Below, piece after piece: positions 39,601-50,908 of a DNA stretch of 64,000 nt. The translations under genes were made by a program, and so were the position numbers. Positions within the stretch are counted from its first letter, which is position 1. Each line of letters opens with the position of its first letter. A model generated the notes under the pieces. That model did no database searches and was not told where the DNA came from. It saw nothing but the letters and a program-made list of their open reading frames with translations. Where the stretch lies: the NCBI GenBank assembly GCA_003864495.1, contig ML133442.1:275231-339230 (forward strand), written 5' to 3'. The stretch comes from Nemopilema nomurai. Lineage: Eukaryota > Cnidaria > Scyphozoa > Rhizostomeae > Rhizostomatidae.

Positions 39601-42600
39601 CACCTGTTCAAAGGACTGGTGAATTTGAGCAAGAAAGTTGCACATTCTCCATTCCCAAATGCACCATCTCAAAGCACCATCTCTTAAATGCACCAAATGA
39701 GTTCTTTTCAAAAATTTGCGTACATTCCCAATGCCTCTGTCAGACCATACTTTCAACATTAAACAATGCCTACGTGTTCGTGGAGAGAATATAAAGAGAA
39801 AATTTCAAAGCATAAACTGCAAAAAATCTAGCTGAACTGAAAGGAAAGCGTATGAAAATTAAATAGAATTTGTTGAACAAAGCCCACTAGACAGCATTTG
39901 TATAAATCTGACGTTTCACCATCGATGGCAGAAGACACGGGAACTGTCGTATAGGCACGTTTTCCAGACAGCGGACACCTGGCCGACTGGCAATACGAGG
40001 CTTAGCGGCGAAAACGAGGCAAACTTCGGTTCTTCCAAGTTGCGTTTCCAGCTGTCCCCGGGGAAGGATGAGGCATAGTATGTTGGCACGACCATCACAG
40101 AGGATAACGAGTCACCTAACGCGGGAATCATGTGCCGTCAACCTCTGCATCACGTTTCATCTGAAAGGCATCTTCTCGGGATTAGTCTCGTGATCGGGAT
40201 GGTACCAGTGGTGTGGCAAACGGCTTTAAAAAGGCAACCCTGCTCAATCCAGGTCCGGTTCTGTTGCGTGTCACTTGGTTCTGTCAAGGATTCAGCTTAC
40301 AACAGCAGCAATATAATGTACCGGACTGCAAACCAACTGGTGCCTGTTCCTGTTCTGAGCCTGTTCTGCACTCTCGTCTCTGGCGGTATACGCACAAGTT
40401 ACACAGCATTCAAGAGACCAACATGTTAACTGGAACAGCAGACGCTGTCTAGTGGGCAATGCAACATGAAACAGTGGAGAAACTGATTAAATCTACAATA
40501 ATTCTCAACTACACATAATTGTTGATGCACAGGATAATCTGCAACAGCCTTTACTGCCTGCTTATGACACTCTTCTGGATCAGATCTGTTTCATATGCTG
40601 CTCTTTGCTGCAAACTTATCAGCTCTACCGGAAACGTGCCACAGGTTGGAACATGGTTGTAGCTTTCAGAGACTTCCTCCGCCATTGTCAGAATTGGAAA
40701 GCAGTCATCGCAGTTCTTCGTCTGGGTCTACGCAATCCAGAATGGTATCTGCACCACTTGGCCTGAACCACACGACTCTCTCAGCAAAATGCCAAAGAAC
40801 ACCATCTGTACATTGCATAGATGATTCGCAGCAAGGGAATGCTACAGCCTGTCCTGCCTCCATCGCAAGCCTGTCCTGCCTCCATCTCACGCCTGTCCTG
40901 CCTCCATCGCAAGCCTGTCCTGCCTCCATCTCATGCCTGTCCTGCCTCCATCGCAAGCCTACCCTGCTTCCATCTCACGCCTGTCCTGTATTCATTTCTG
41001 TTGCCCATTGATGATCGCCTTACACCGGACTCTCTGCTGTGCTGGTCATTGTGACAGGTACATGGTCATCAAGCAGGCAGTAAAGACTATGTTAAGGACC
41101 TAACTACAGCGCAGAAACGGTAGCACATCTTACCTTTCTTGATTCCTTAATCTAGAAAACTATGCTGAAACAGAAGGACATAAACATATGGTGCTTGTCA
41201 TTAACGCGCGTCCCCGGAGACTCTGCTTAGCCCGATGCCTGAACAGAACAACAGCCATGGACCTTGCTGATATCAACACTGCAGAAAAGGTATTGACCAG
41301 ATCCCTGACCAGGATGCCATTCTTGCCAAGTCGCCGTGACGTAAGAGAGGTTCGCTCACCACATGTGAATTTGAGCGGCAGTGTAACATCCACCAGGGAT
41401 CGGTCTGGCTGCTGACATTTGCCCGAAGGAGACTTGTGCAGCAATCCAAAATAGCACTGGTGATGACTTTTCCTCGACTTCTTCCCAAGACATGAACAAT
41501 GGTAGCGCACAAGGCAACTGCAAACTCCCAGCTGACGGCTGACTATGTGAACCAGACTGTCGCGGGTATCGAACTCCCAGGAAAGAACATTGGTGTCTCA
41601 CAACGACATGTGGTCATGCGCCTGTACGGCTAGTAAGCGAAAGCTGAGCAGATGGCGTACTGATAGCGATGGGACTGACTTACACCCATTTTCAACTTAG
41701 AACGCATGCGTGACACAGTACCTGGACGATTCAAAGACATCTTCACAGATACAAAACTTTTAAGGCCCCAACGAGGCAATGTTGATGTGAAGGATACCAT
41801 AGCAGTCTTAATGGGAGATTAATTTGAGTTTTAAGTTACGTTAATGAAATATACATTACTTACTCTGAATGTTAATGAATTAATTTTGAGAATGAGCAGC
41901 AGCTATAACCAAAGTGTTTTATCAAATTGTCAAAAAACAATGATAAGGAAATATCTGATATCTGGTCAAAAAACTGTCTAGGTGTCTGTGTTTTAAAACA
42001 AATCAGTAAGAGAAGAAATGAAATCATACTTACAAACCAATTGCATCGCGTAGAAAGATTGTAAACATTTAAACGATACTGTGTTCTTGCTGGAGCTGAT
42101 GACCTCTTGCTACAAATAATTGGGATTAATGGTTTCATTAAAACTGTCTTCACATAATTCATATCAAAACAAACTGAAACGCTATAGCACCAAAATGCAT
42201 GTCCCATTCAATACCAGTTTATTAAAAGGCAGGATTGAAAATAATCAAAACATCTGGTAGGAGAGGTGTAAAAGAGAAAATTTCAGCATGATGCATTAGT
42301 ATGGAGTAACTAAAATGACCAGCACTATATAGGATGACCCTTAAATGGCAGCTTATACATAGCTGGATTACATAATAGGATGGAGACCAATCTTAAAAAA
42401 GGAATCCTTGAAGCCAATATTCTTTTTTACCATACATGTATGGGATTTACCAAATACAAAGCAAGAGTATACACATGGTGATCAGAGGTATTGCATAAGT
42501 TTGCAAAATGTGTTATGGCAGCCAAGTTGTAAACAACATGGTGATCAAAGTTAAATCATATTTGCAAAGCCATCAGTTAAATAGTTAAAAGCCAATCAAA

Positions 42601-45407
42601 CCAAACTACAATCTATTGGCAACATCTTTAATTCAAAAAAGAAAAAAGTTGTTTTTATAAAAGTAAAACAGTTTTAATTTTTATTTGACTAATTTGCATT
42701 CTGAGACTTGTTAGAATTTAATCAAATTTTTTAACAGGTTCTGTTAAGAGCAACATGATAAATTCTAAAAAACCTTTGCAGATACAGTGTTGGAAAATAG
42801 ATCATTAATGGCCTTGTATTTGGTGGAAAGTGGCATGTTTTAAACCAGATTATCATACCAACTGTTTCACAGATATTGAGGTACTTGAGTGTATTCGGTG
42901 AGAAGATGAAATGCAGTTTTAAGCAATTTGCAGCATAATTTGTTCCCTTAGCATCACTAAATCAGTTGGAAAAGATGAAGCTGGTGGTTTGTGAAACATT
43001 TTATTGACTGAAATCTGCTGCAACTTATTACAAAGTGGCTGCTGCTTTTAGGCCCAAGACTTTCCAACCAAAACTTTAAGCATACTCTAACAAAAGTGAG
43101 GAAAACAGGCATTTTTTGACACCCAAGTATAACATCAGTATTCAAGAGTACAATTTAAGGAGATATGGCAAATCTGTACAATTTAAGGAGATATGGCACA
43201 TCTTTTTTACTGCAAATGCCTAACAGGTACTTCCATCACCATAACTAAATTTTTGTGTCTTTGTAAATGTTCATGTTAAATTATATATAGCCATATGTCA
43301 AGAGTATTCTTGCATTTGCTCACTAGTATCAAATTCTCCAACTAAGAAATCACCTTATAGCTATAAAACCTCTTGTAACCTTTTGAAATTGGGTTCACCA
43401 AAAAGGTTCTGCTGCAGTGCTACCATTACTGTTTTGCCTGTGCAATACTTTTGATCACCAAGTGTAGTTAAAAATATAATTGCTCATGCATAGTTGAAAA
43501 CCTCATTTAGTCTAGACCATCAAGTGAAAATTAAAAGGATGGTTATGCTTGAAATTGCTATTTTTCACATTGATAACTTTGGTAATAAATGTCAAAAGGC
43601 ATGAAAGCGCCAATTTGTAAAGGCATACAAAGATGATCTTCCATAGCCTCCCAATCCATCTCTTCTTTTAGCAGTCTCCACAGTTACTCTGCAATATAGA
43701 GTTGTGTAATCAATAAGTATTTGCAGCTACATCATAAAAAACTTGCATAGACATTCTTTGAAACACAAATGTCAAAATTATACTGCTATAACAACATACC
43801 AACAAAACTTCTTCTGAAAACATTGGTTGATGCAAAAATGCATCAGTTTCACCTTGCGTTACTGACCAAAAAACAGAGCAATAAGACTGCATAGGTCTTG
43901 TGAGCAAAAATTGAAAAGGTCTGTAGTAGTAGCACTGCCATTACAATTTTCTTCCACAGTTTATGATCAGTGGTTAACTAAGGCTGACTGTCTAAAAGTG
44001 CTTTATTGATATATAATTGTATATACAACAGGAATATGATTTATGTCTCAAGGCTTATATTGTGAACCTGTAGTATTCAATTCAGATGAGTTACATATTT
44101 ATATATATATATATACTCTGTTATCTCTATCAAATATCCATTAACTTAAAAATGTATAAATTGTTACTTCCTTACATGTTCTTTGTAAAGATGGCCTAAA
44201 TCATTAAATATGTCTTACCATGTTTTCTATTATGTATTTTATACCCATTGCCTATTTTAGTTATTTGATCTTGCTGTGATACCCAAGTATACAATGCAAT
44301 TATACTACTGGAAGTATTCTAAAAGACATTCCCTTCTAATATATTTACTGCCTTTGCAATTGAAAAAAACATAGTTTACCTTTCTCCATTGAGCAATTGA
44401 CCATTCAAACTATAAACAGCATCTTCAGCATCTCTGCTATCATATAATTCCTATAATCAAAAAGAAATAAACAATTTAGCTTGATTTGACTGCAAAGAAC
44501 CTTTCATTACCATTTTCATGAAAAGAATCATTTTTCTGAGGAAACAAAAATTTATATATTTTGGAAATATATATATACAACTTTTAATTTTGAATAATTG
44601 AAAAACTGAATGCATTTGAAAAATTGAAAAATATTGTGTTCTTAAAAAATTTAGAAAAATTGAGCAAGTACTTAAGGTATAAAACAAGATCAAGTTTAAC
44701 AGCCTTATGATGATCTGCTAAATTTTCAACAGCACAAGACATTGAACTTAAAAACAATTTTGAAAATGAGCATTACAGGATAGAATTTAAGATTTATCAA
44801 TGCAATATTCTTCTACAATGAAAACATCAATAAAAATCAGATGACTTTTTCGTTTGAGACAAAACTAAGCTTGGTAATTACACAAAACACTTGCCATTTT
44901 ATCCGCTCTCTTTACTATTTCACAACATTTGATATATTATCTTATATGAATAAAATTCTAAAGATTCCATTTTTTCTAAGATAATGGCTTCAATAATTGT
45001 TTAAGCCTTTTATAAAGAGACTGAGTTAAGATGTACCATTATATCCGGACAATGCTTATAAATTCAAAGTTTTTCTTCTAAAAATCGTCAGTGAAAATGA
45101 TTAAGAAAAGTTCTAATCGATAAATCAATTTTCCAGAACAGCATCTAAGCAAGGTAGAAAAAGATTAAGGCGCAATAACTACTTGTTGTAGACCCGGTTA
45201 AAAACAGACGCCCGCATGTGCAGTGGCCTAATTGATAATTGAAGGCATCTACTTTTTAGGCCTAGGCGCTTCCAGACGAAGTCTTACCACAAAAGCGTAA
45301 CCTTGCTTCATCGCAATCTCACGGATGCGTCCATATCCATGAAAAAATCTTTCTATATCTCGTTCTCTCGTACTTCTAGCGAGTCTACCTAAGTAGATTC
45401 TACCCAT
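30661..45407 (-). CDS. SR splicing factor, SRSF4/5/6 type, with an extended RS/charged tail
   Basis: This is a nuclear pre-mRNA splicing factor. Eleven exons join in phase to 2,988 bp (995 codons plus stop): 45407-45288, 44450-44380, 43688-43629, 42109-42034, 39489-39416, 35606-35513, 35043-34940, 34661-34348, 33676-33404, 32912-31509 and 31058-30661. RRM1 (residues 3-72) has RNP2 IYLGRL and RNP1 KQGYAFVEL. RRM2 (about 92-163) has YRLNVYNLSTRCNWFELKQ and GVVEFRTHKDMMKAL. About 830 residues of RS, SE, KE and SPA repeats follow, against roughly 310 in human SRSF4. The ATG has a strong context (AAGATGG). The acceptor at 32,912 was chosen because it alone keeps the RS-rich frame; a nearby acceptor (CAG before ATAAGTC) opens another frame for about 100 codons. 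Two RRM2 introns carry transposon sequence. Confidence 0.9.
31509..32912 (-). other. Large 1.4-kb RS/charged exon of the SR gene
   Basis: One exon encodes about 468 residues of low-complexity sequence: first KE/RE-rich (DRKGRKKSKERRED, RKEKDYRKGG), then acidic (EEVAEEEPQEQMEES), then classical RS (RDRSRSRSPEKGRKRS). It ends CACCAG before gtactg. Such exons usually act in phase-separated nuclear speckles. Reverse-strand ORFs across this block are by-products of the GAR/GAA codon pattern. Confidence 0.85.
35646..39100 (+). mobile_element. hAT-superfamily DNA transposon (ZNF862-like), nearly intact
   Basis: A 3.45-kb element sits in the intron between SR exons 39489-39416 and 35606-35513, in opposite orientation to the host gene. 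Its ends are the 16-bp perfect terminal inverted repeat CAGGCCTTCCTGGGAA (35,646-35,661 and, inverted, 39,085-39,100). Both subterminal zones are rich in short CGCACT/AGTGCG and TGCGAT motifs. The bases just outside the ends share CATAAA (35,640-35,645; 39,101-39,106). An 8-bp match, CATAAACA, appears only if the left end is moved two bases inward, so target-site duplication length is unsettled (hAT usually makes 8 bp). The left end lies only 40 bp from the SR exon that starts at 35,606. Confidence 0.9.
36350..38824 (+). pseudogene. hAT transposase, one intron and one frameshift
   Basis: Exon 1 is 36,350-36,598 (KIWCKLC zinc-binding start, ends TKFQ). An intron with gtaaat and ttatag ends runs 36,599-36,765. 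Exon 2 runs in frame to a stop at 38,101. A one-base frame change near 38,070-38,090 breaks it, after which a second frame (LENQEFFDLELEQMV...) continues to 38,824. Visible hallmarks are SDGSQARKT (first acidic residue), ATADGANVNMG, the CANHRLELALKD block and, in the second frame, the C-terminal hAT dimerisation region SGSNSSVERAFNILT. Without the frameshift it would be about 770 residues, typical of this ZNF862-like hAT group. The single lesion suggests a young copy or a sequencing error. Confidence 0.85.
39882..40457. mobile_element. Putative nonautonomous element with 14-bp terminal inverted repeat
   Basis: GCCCACTAGACAGC at 39,882-39,895 is exactly inverted at 40,444-40,457, enclosing about 550 bp that is visibly more GC-rich than the intron around it. 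No recognisable protein is encoded and no clear target duplication was found. It lies in the intron between SR exons 42109-42034 and 39489-39416. Confidence 0.5.
40846..40992. repeat. 22-bp minisatellite, about six copies
   Basis: The unit CCTGTCCTGCCTCCATC plus a variable tail recurs every 22 bp. Tails alternate between GCAAG and TCACG/TCATG, giving a 44-bp higher-order period. The last copies carry substitutions (CTACCCTGCTTCC). It lies in the GC-rich island inside the SR gene intron. ORFs across it are repeat artefacts. Confidence 0.85.
43148..43203. repeat. 28-bp tandem duplication in an SR gene intron
   Basis: A 28-bp block starting GTACAATTTAAGGAGATATG occurs twice in direct succession, with one difference (CAAATCT against CACATCT). 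It is a simple local duplication with no evident function. Confidence 0.85.
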
Positions 45408-46908
45408 CTTGTCAAGAGATAAAATTTTCCCTTTCAAGATGGCGTTTGGTTCAGCCGCGTGACCGCAAGCAATGTGTTTGGAGCCTGGGGATAGTACGTC
45501 ACATTCCTTCGCCACCAAGGGACTTCTCGGGGTAAGTTTGAACTCGAGGACGGGTCCTTCCCCCCTCAACACCATACTTCAGCGTCATGTGAACTGAAAA
45601 AGCTTGAAAATGTTTGGGGAAACAACTCCATAATATCAGGTAATGCTAAATAAAGAAGTGACTTAAAACCACGTTTTAAGTGGTTTTAAATGGAGCTGTC
45701 GTAAGCTATGAGACTAGGAGAACAAAACTGTGCTAATCTTGTTTTATTTTATTGCTGCTTTACAAAAAAGCTCACTTTTAATCCAGCCCTGGTTAAAGAT
45801 AAAACATAGATTAGTAGCTACTCTCAGTTTTATTTGATCGCCATTCAATCCTTCTATTTGTGTAACGTAACTGAACTAGCCTACGACAAAAAACTGACCT
45901 CAAAACTCTTCTCTTTTTTAACAAAAATACTTTGCCACACAGATTCTAGTAATTTGTGATCTAAATATCATAAGGTGTTTCTCTAAGAGCTTTTTATAGC
46001 GAGAAGGCTGGCCAATTAGTAAGGCAGAACAAGTCGGCTTAATTGTTTCTTTAATTTTTTGTTGGCAGCCTCCTATGAATACAGCAAATGCCATGATTAA
46101 GTGTGACACGTATACAGCAATGCTATTTTATATAGGTCAGCAATTATTTTTTGACACATATCTAACGATTTCAGCTTGTTTACAAAAACATTGAGGTTGG
46201 CGATGAGAAAATGAATTACAAGATGAAGCCATCATTCATAATGTTATATTCTGATGTAAAGCTGAACATTTTTATCACGTTTTGCGCTGTACAGCCAAAG
46301 GATCTAGGTTTATCTAACAGCCTTAGTTAATCTGCATTTTCAGTTAAACGGTGTTTGAAGTCAACCTGATTCCTGCATTTCTTCTCTCCACCATTGCAGT
46401 GTTTCTCAATCTACATCTACACCTGTTGGAAAGGGGCATTGTGTCAGGGGCTCAATCAAGTCTCCAATTTTTCACGCTCTCCCACTCCAGTGGAGGGCAT
46501 TGGACCAAGCACCTCCGCCGATGCAGGCTCTGTGTTCTGCATTCCACAAATGTCCTCCGTGATTGGTTGATTGAAACAAATTTTGCTGTGTTTGATTATA
46601 CTCACTTCTACCCAGTCAAAACCACTTGCCAAATTCAAAAATGGCGGGTGACATGGGCACAAAGCTGCGGGTACTTCATGCTTTTATGCTCTATGCTTGA
46701 TTCTGGCTCAGTAGCGCATTAAATGAAGAAAAATATTTTTTTTCCTAAACATCAGACATGCAAAACTTACACTCACTGTGAAGGATCATATGATGCGCTA
46801 AGGGATTACAAATGAAATGTTTTGAACCAAGCTAATATTCGATCCTATCTACCGAGAGGGGAATTTCAAAACCCGGACATTGGAATCCGGCGAAACTCTT
46901 ATCCAAGC
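45408..46908. promoter_or_regulatory. Divergent promoter region between the SR gene and ZUP1
   Basis: The two start codons point away from each other, 1.5 kb apart, and no other supported gene lies between. The sequence nearest the SR ATG (45,408-45,600) has CpGs and no clear TATA box. On the ZUP1 side, GATTGGTTGA at 46,561 is a reverse CCAAT motif. ORFs at 46,351-46,722 have no protein similarity and are probably 5' UTR or promoter. Whether one bidirectional or two separate promoters are used cannot be seen. Confidence 0.45.
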
Positions 46909-49900
46909 ATGGATCACCTAAGTTTGCCATCTGGCTTCAGAACTTGCATTTGTCCCGTTTGTGGTATTTCTGTGCACCAAGACCACATTTCTCAGCATGT
47001 GGAACAACATTTTTCTAATGCTGGAGAACAGGGGGTACAGCAAGATTTGATGGAAGGACCCCAAGTTCCATCAGTAGGTGGGTCTCACTCAAGTGCAGAA
47101 TTTATCGAAATAACTGTTATCCGGATAAAATCGTTCTATTCAGTTTTGCTATAAATATAGCGGTAAATGAATCTGAAAGTATATGTGTTATGACAATATA
47201 TGCAAATATGTAATTCTTTGGAACTTCGAATGCTAGGGAGCTCCACAACTCTGCACGCAAACCCTCATTGGGAGGAAGAAGAAAGCATGAAGATCTGCAC
47301 ATATGGTAACTGCCAGGATTTAGGTAACATCTCAAAATTATGCAAGATCAATAAAACTTAATCTTCTAAAAGCTAAATATTGCCATATTTTGTCTGGTTC
47401 TTATCTGTACTTCAGCTACCTCCTTAATATTGTGTTGTCATTTCAGTTTTTGCCTCAGAATGGGATGATCACATGTTTGCACACATGTTAGAAGATCAAG
47501 ATGATGCAGAACTCATGTCCCTTGCAACCGGACAGTCATTATCAGTATCAAATGGGTTGATCTCTCAGCAGCAGCAATCATGTTTGAATGATAGTCTACT
47601 GGCTCAACTCTCTCAGCAAGAGCTTGACTCAACTTTAGAAACAGATCTGCAACTACATGAAGATTGGTTATTGACTCATGATATTGAAAAAGAGCAACAA
47701 AGATTAAGAGAGGAAGAAGAGTTCAAAAAATTACAAGTAATTGACTTAGTCAGTTCATACATGGTTACTAATTCACAAGCTGCAGCTTATATATAGATTT
47801 TCCTTGCAAATGTGGAACTTATGGGCATTTGTGTCTATATTTGATAATTTTGTTATATATACATAGTTTTTGGATAATATTTTGAGCCATTTTCACTTTA
47901 GTCTTATGTTATGGTGACTTAGAAATGAACAATCTGTATGACTAGACCTGGCCTTTTCCTAAGATCTCTGTGGCAATTTATTAGCTTCCCAGTCGTCATC
48001 TGAAGGTGTTGTTTTGTCAGGCAGGACAGTTTTTTTTCAATGCAAAAATCTGACATTATAATAACATTGTAGACTATTTATGGGATGCTACCAAATCAAA
48101 ATGGCTTCGCAAAACAGTTTGACCAGAAGCTAAAGCAGGATGTTGGAAAGATGAAGATGAGTGTAGGAGAATATTATGCTAGGAAAGCTGATATGTATGA
48201 AACCCTTATGACAGGTCATGATAGCAAGGAATCACATACCCAAGGTATATCTAATGGATTTTACTTTCAAGTTGATCATTGTGATAAAAATTCTGTTTTA
48301 TCGTCAATGTGCTCCAGTGCGTGCCTAGAACAGGTACCAGGGGGCATGAAAAGGAAACATAGTAAAATGGACTTTAGTCATGCTATTTATATGCACTATA
48401 ATCAGCCACAAAGTTTTTCCAGGGGCTACCTCCAGACTCCCCTTAAGTTGCTAATACTTGAAAATCAATTTCTCTCCATTCCACCACTGCTTAACATCTT
48501 TTTCTCTCTTATAAAGTGGTACCACTTCACTGCCAACTTGTGAACAAACCATTGAATTTTTAGGCCTCATTTCCAGTCTTCAAGCAAACTATGCTAGTGG
48601 AATAAGTGGTATTCGTACTGCTCAACTTTGCCTTGAGACAGATCACTTTGCAAGCGGTGTTGGAGATGCTGGTTGGGGATGTGGCTACAGAAACACACAG
48701 ATGATTCTCTCTGCTCTCCTTCGTAGTAGTGTTTACAGAGATGCTGTATTAAAAGGTACGTGTTAATGTATTAAATTGTGAGGATGGCAAGAATATAACT
48801 GCCTCTATGCAAAAGAACAAAATGAAAGCCCCTTGAATGTCACTGCAATGCTAAAAGTCACAACTGTGAACAGACCGAGACCTTACAGTAAAAGAGTCAC
48901 ATTTCAAACTGAACAAAATACTTTGAATATTTGCTTGTAAGAAAATTAAGATTATAAACACTCTTTGCCTTTTTTCTTGCTATAGGAATTGAGGGAAGCG
49001 AAATACCTTCAATACCAAAAATCCAATCAATGATTGAGAAAGCCTGGCAAAATGGTAATTTGGTGTGGTTTTCAAACATACTGTATAGCTCTTTTTGATC
49101 TGAACTTAAATCCATTTTAATCCAAAGTTACTATCTTACCCACCCCCATTTTATTTATATTATGAATTGTAGTTAAAAGATTATGAGTCCAATAAACCTA
49201 CCATTTAGTCATATATTCTGGATTTAAAGGTGCACTTTCTCAATCACATTAAGCAGTCAATTTTTTGCCACAAGTGTACAGATTGAAAACCTTGAATTCC
49301 AACTAGTTTATATGATAAAATGTTACTTTTTCCAGGATTTGATAAGCAGGGAGCAGAGCAACTTGGTAACAAACTCTATAACACCAGCAAATGGATTGGC
49401 GCCACAGAAATAGCTGCCCTGTTACGATCATTAAGAATGCGGTAAGTTTGACTAAATTCCATGAGTCACCACTTTGAGTTTAGTCGCTACTAAGGAGGCC
49501 ATCATTGTGGACAAGTACTCCTCTTGCAACATGAAAAAGTTTTTTGTAAAGATGTGATTTTAATTTCAATGTAAAATTTCGTTTCATTGCTACTGGAACT
49601 TTTTTCAGGGCAAATTTAGTTGATTTTCACCAAGCTACAGGAAGTGATGGAACTCATCCAAAAATGTTCACCTGGATACATCAATATTATAATAAGATGA
49701 AGACCTCTCATGAGCCTTCTCCGCCATTGTTTCTGCAGCATCAAGGTAATAGTGGCAGAACTGAAGCTTTCAATGCAAAATTTTATTTTATTTTTGGCTA
49801 TCTGACTAATTTTGCATTGAAATATTCAATTTAAACTTAAAAGATACAATTTTTTAGACATGTCCCCTTTGCCTCATTAGAAATGAACTGAAACCAACTT

Positions 49901-50908
49901 TATTGATGATAACTTTTGATTCGAAAAGTCGGAAACGTGGTTCTTTTTAACTTATATTTATTACATTTATCCTTGATTCTTTTACTAAGTGACATTAAGT
50001 GATTATCACTAATCAATATGAGTTGCAATCAAGCAACGACGAAGTAGTGACGTCACACTTATCGCTCTACTTGTGACTCTCTCTGCAGCGATCTTATATC
50101 TCGACTAGCCCAACAGGACGTAGATACAATCTATGTGACCTTCACTATGGAAAATTAAAGCACAATACTGGTCTATAATTCGATTTGAAACAAAATTAGA
50201 TGCTCAAGCTCTACAGTTCTTCACAGTGGACATAAAATATACATTGATATGAGTAATTGAATTTCTTCTCACATCATTGTTGGTTCCAGGTCACAGTCGC
50301 TTGTGCATTGGTGTGGAGGAGCATCCGAGAGGGGATTGTCCCGTGTACCTTTTGTTATTTGATCCATCGCATGCACCACGGCAAATGAAGGCCCTGGTAC
50401 AGAACATGTCAAGCAACGTGAGCGCCCAGTTGCGTTTGCTTCGAAGGTCTTTGAAACAAATGAGATCCAAGCAGTATCAGATTTTGTACATAGAAGGCCT
50501 TTATGATAACGACATGGAACTCGAGGTAAAGCAGTAAAATCGTGAAATATCAGAGCCTTTCAAAGAGCTTATAAAAGTCATAGGAACGATTTTGCACAGT
50601 TATGTCCTATGTTTGGCAATTTAATTTTATGTGATCTTGTGACTGCGAAATTTCATGGCCTACCATATTTACAATACCTTTAAGAATTGTCATCAAGAAC
50701 ACGCGGCTCTGTTCAAACGAGCTTCCGTTGTTTAGCAGTGATATACGCTGGTATGCAGGTCACCCAACAAAAAAGGCGTGTGACAGTATTTTGCACTGTA
50801 AACAAAATTCAATTAAATACTTCAATGTCAACTACATTTTCTCTTTGAAAAGATCATTATTTCTCTTTCTAGCAAAACAAACAACTAGAATCTCTGAGAG
50901 TTCCTTGA
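46909..50908 (+). CDS. ZUP1: ZUP1 (ZUFSP), K63-linkage-selective deubiquitinase
   Basis: ZUP1 is a C78-family cysteine peptidase that cleaves long K63 ubiquitin chains in genome maintenance. Nine exons join in phase to 1,407 bp (468 codons plus stop): 46909-47077, 47447-47736, 48073-48244, 48564-48755, 48986-49054, 49336-49441, 49609-49745, 50290-50525 and 50873-50908. Parts in order: a UBZ-type zinc finger (CICPVCGISVHQDHISQHVE), a Q/E-rich helical region ending EKEQQRLREEEEFKKLQ (MIU-like), a second helical arm (YYARKADMYE), then the catalytic domain. Catalytic Cys is in DAGWGCGYRN, His in LQHQGHSR and Asp in LLLFDPS; His-to-Asp spacing is close to the 21 residues of human ZUP1. The ATG has A at -3 and G at +4. 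Human ZUP1 has 578 residues and several N-terminal zinc fingers; here only one is seen, so upstream exons may be missing. Confidence 0.92.
50873..50908 (+). other. ZUP1: 36-bp terminal coding exon of ZUP1
   Basis: After LYDNDMELE and a gtaaag donor, the acceptor tttctctttctag introduces QNKQLESLRVP and a stop in phase. Human ZUP1 ends in a comparable short basic-hydrophobic tail (EKIP). Without this exon the frame would run on only to VKQ and a stop in the intron. Total CDS length is divisible by three only as joined here. Confidence 0.65.

Larger units (their letters stand above)
39416..42109 (-). other. RRM2 exons of the SR gene with altered heptapeptide
   Basis: Exon 42109-42034 encodes RSSAPARTQYRLNVYNLSTR then CNWF, and exon 39489-39416 begins ELKQLFGKTSD, then FADAHKKRSGEG. 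In SRSF1/4/5/6/9 this junction spells the near-invariant SWQDLKD of the pseudo-RRM. Here it reads NWFELKQ: the tryptophan and the L-K pair are kept, but S, Q and both D positions are changed. Splice sites (ttatttgtag / gtaagt; tacatttcag / gttagt) and phases are good. Confidence 0.85.

Noticed and set aside
40595..41601. ORFs of 75-138 codons on both strands around the minisatellite
   Set aside because: Partly created by the 22-bp repeat (period not divisible by three) and not recognisable as any protein.
44096..44116. AT dinucleotide run
   Set aside because: Ordinary short microsatellite in an AT-rich intron.
46351..46722. 123-codon ORF upstream of ZUP1
   Set aside because: No similarity, C/H/L-rich random composition and no connection by splice sites to ZUP1 exons; best seen as promoter or 5' UTR.
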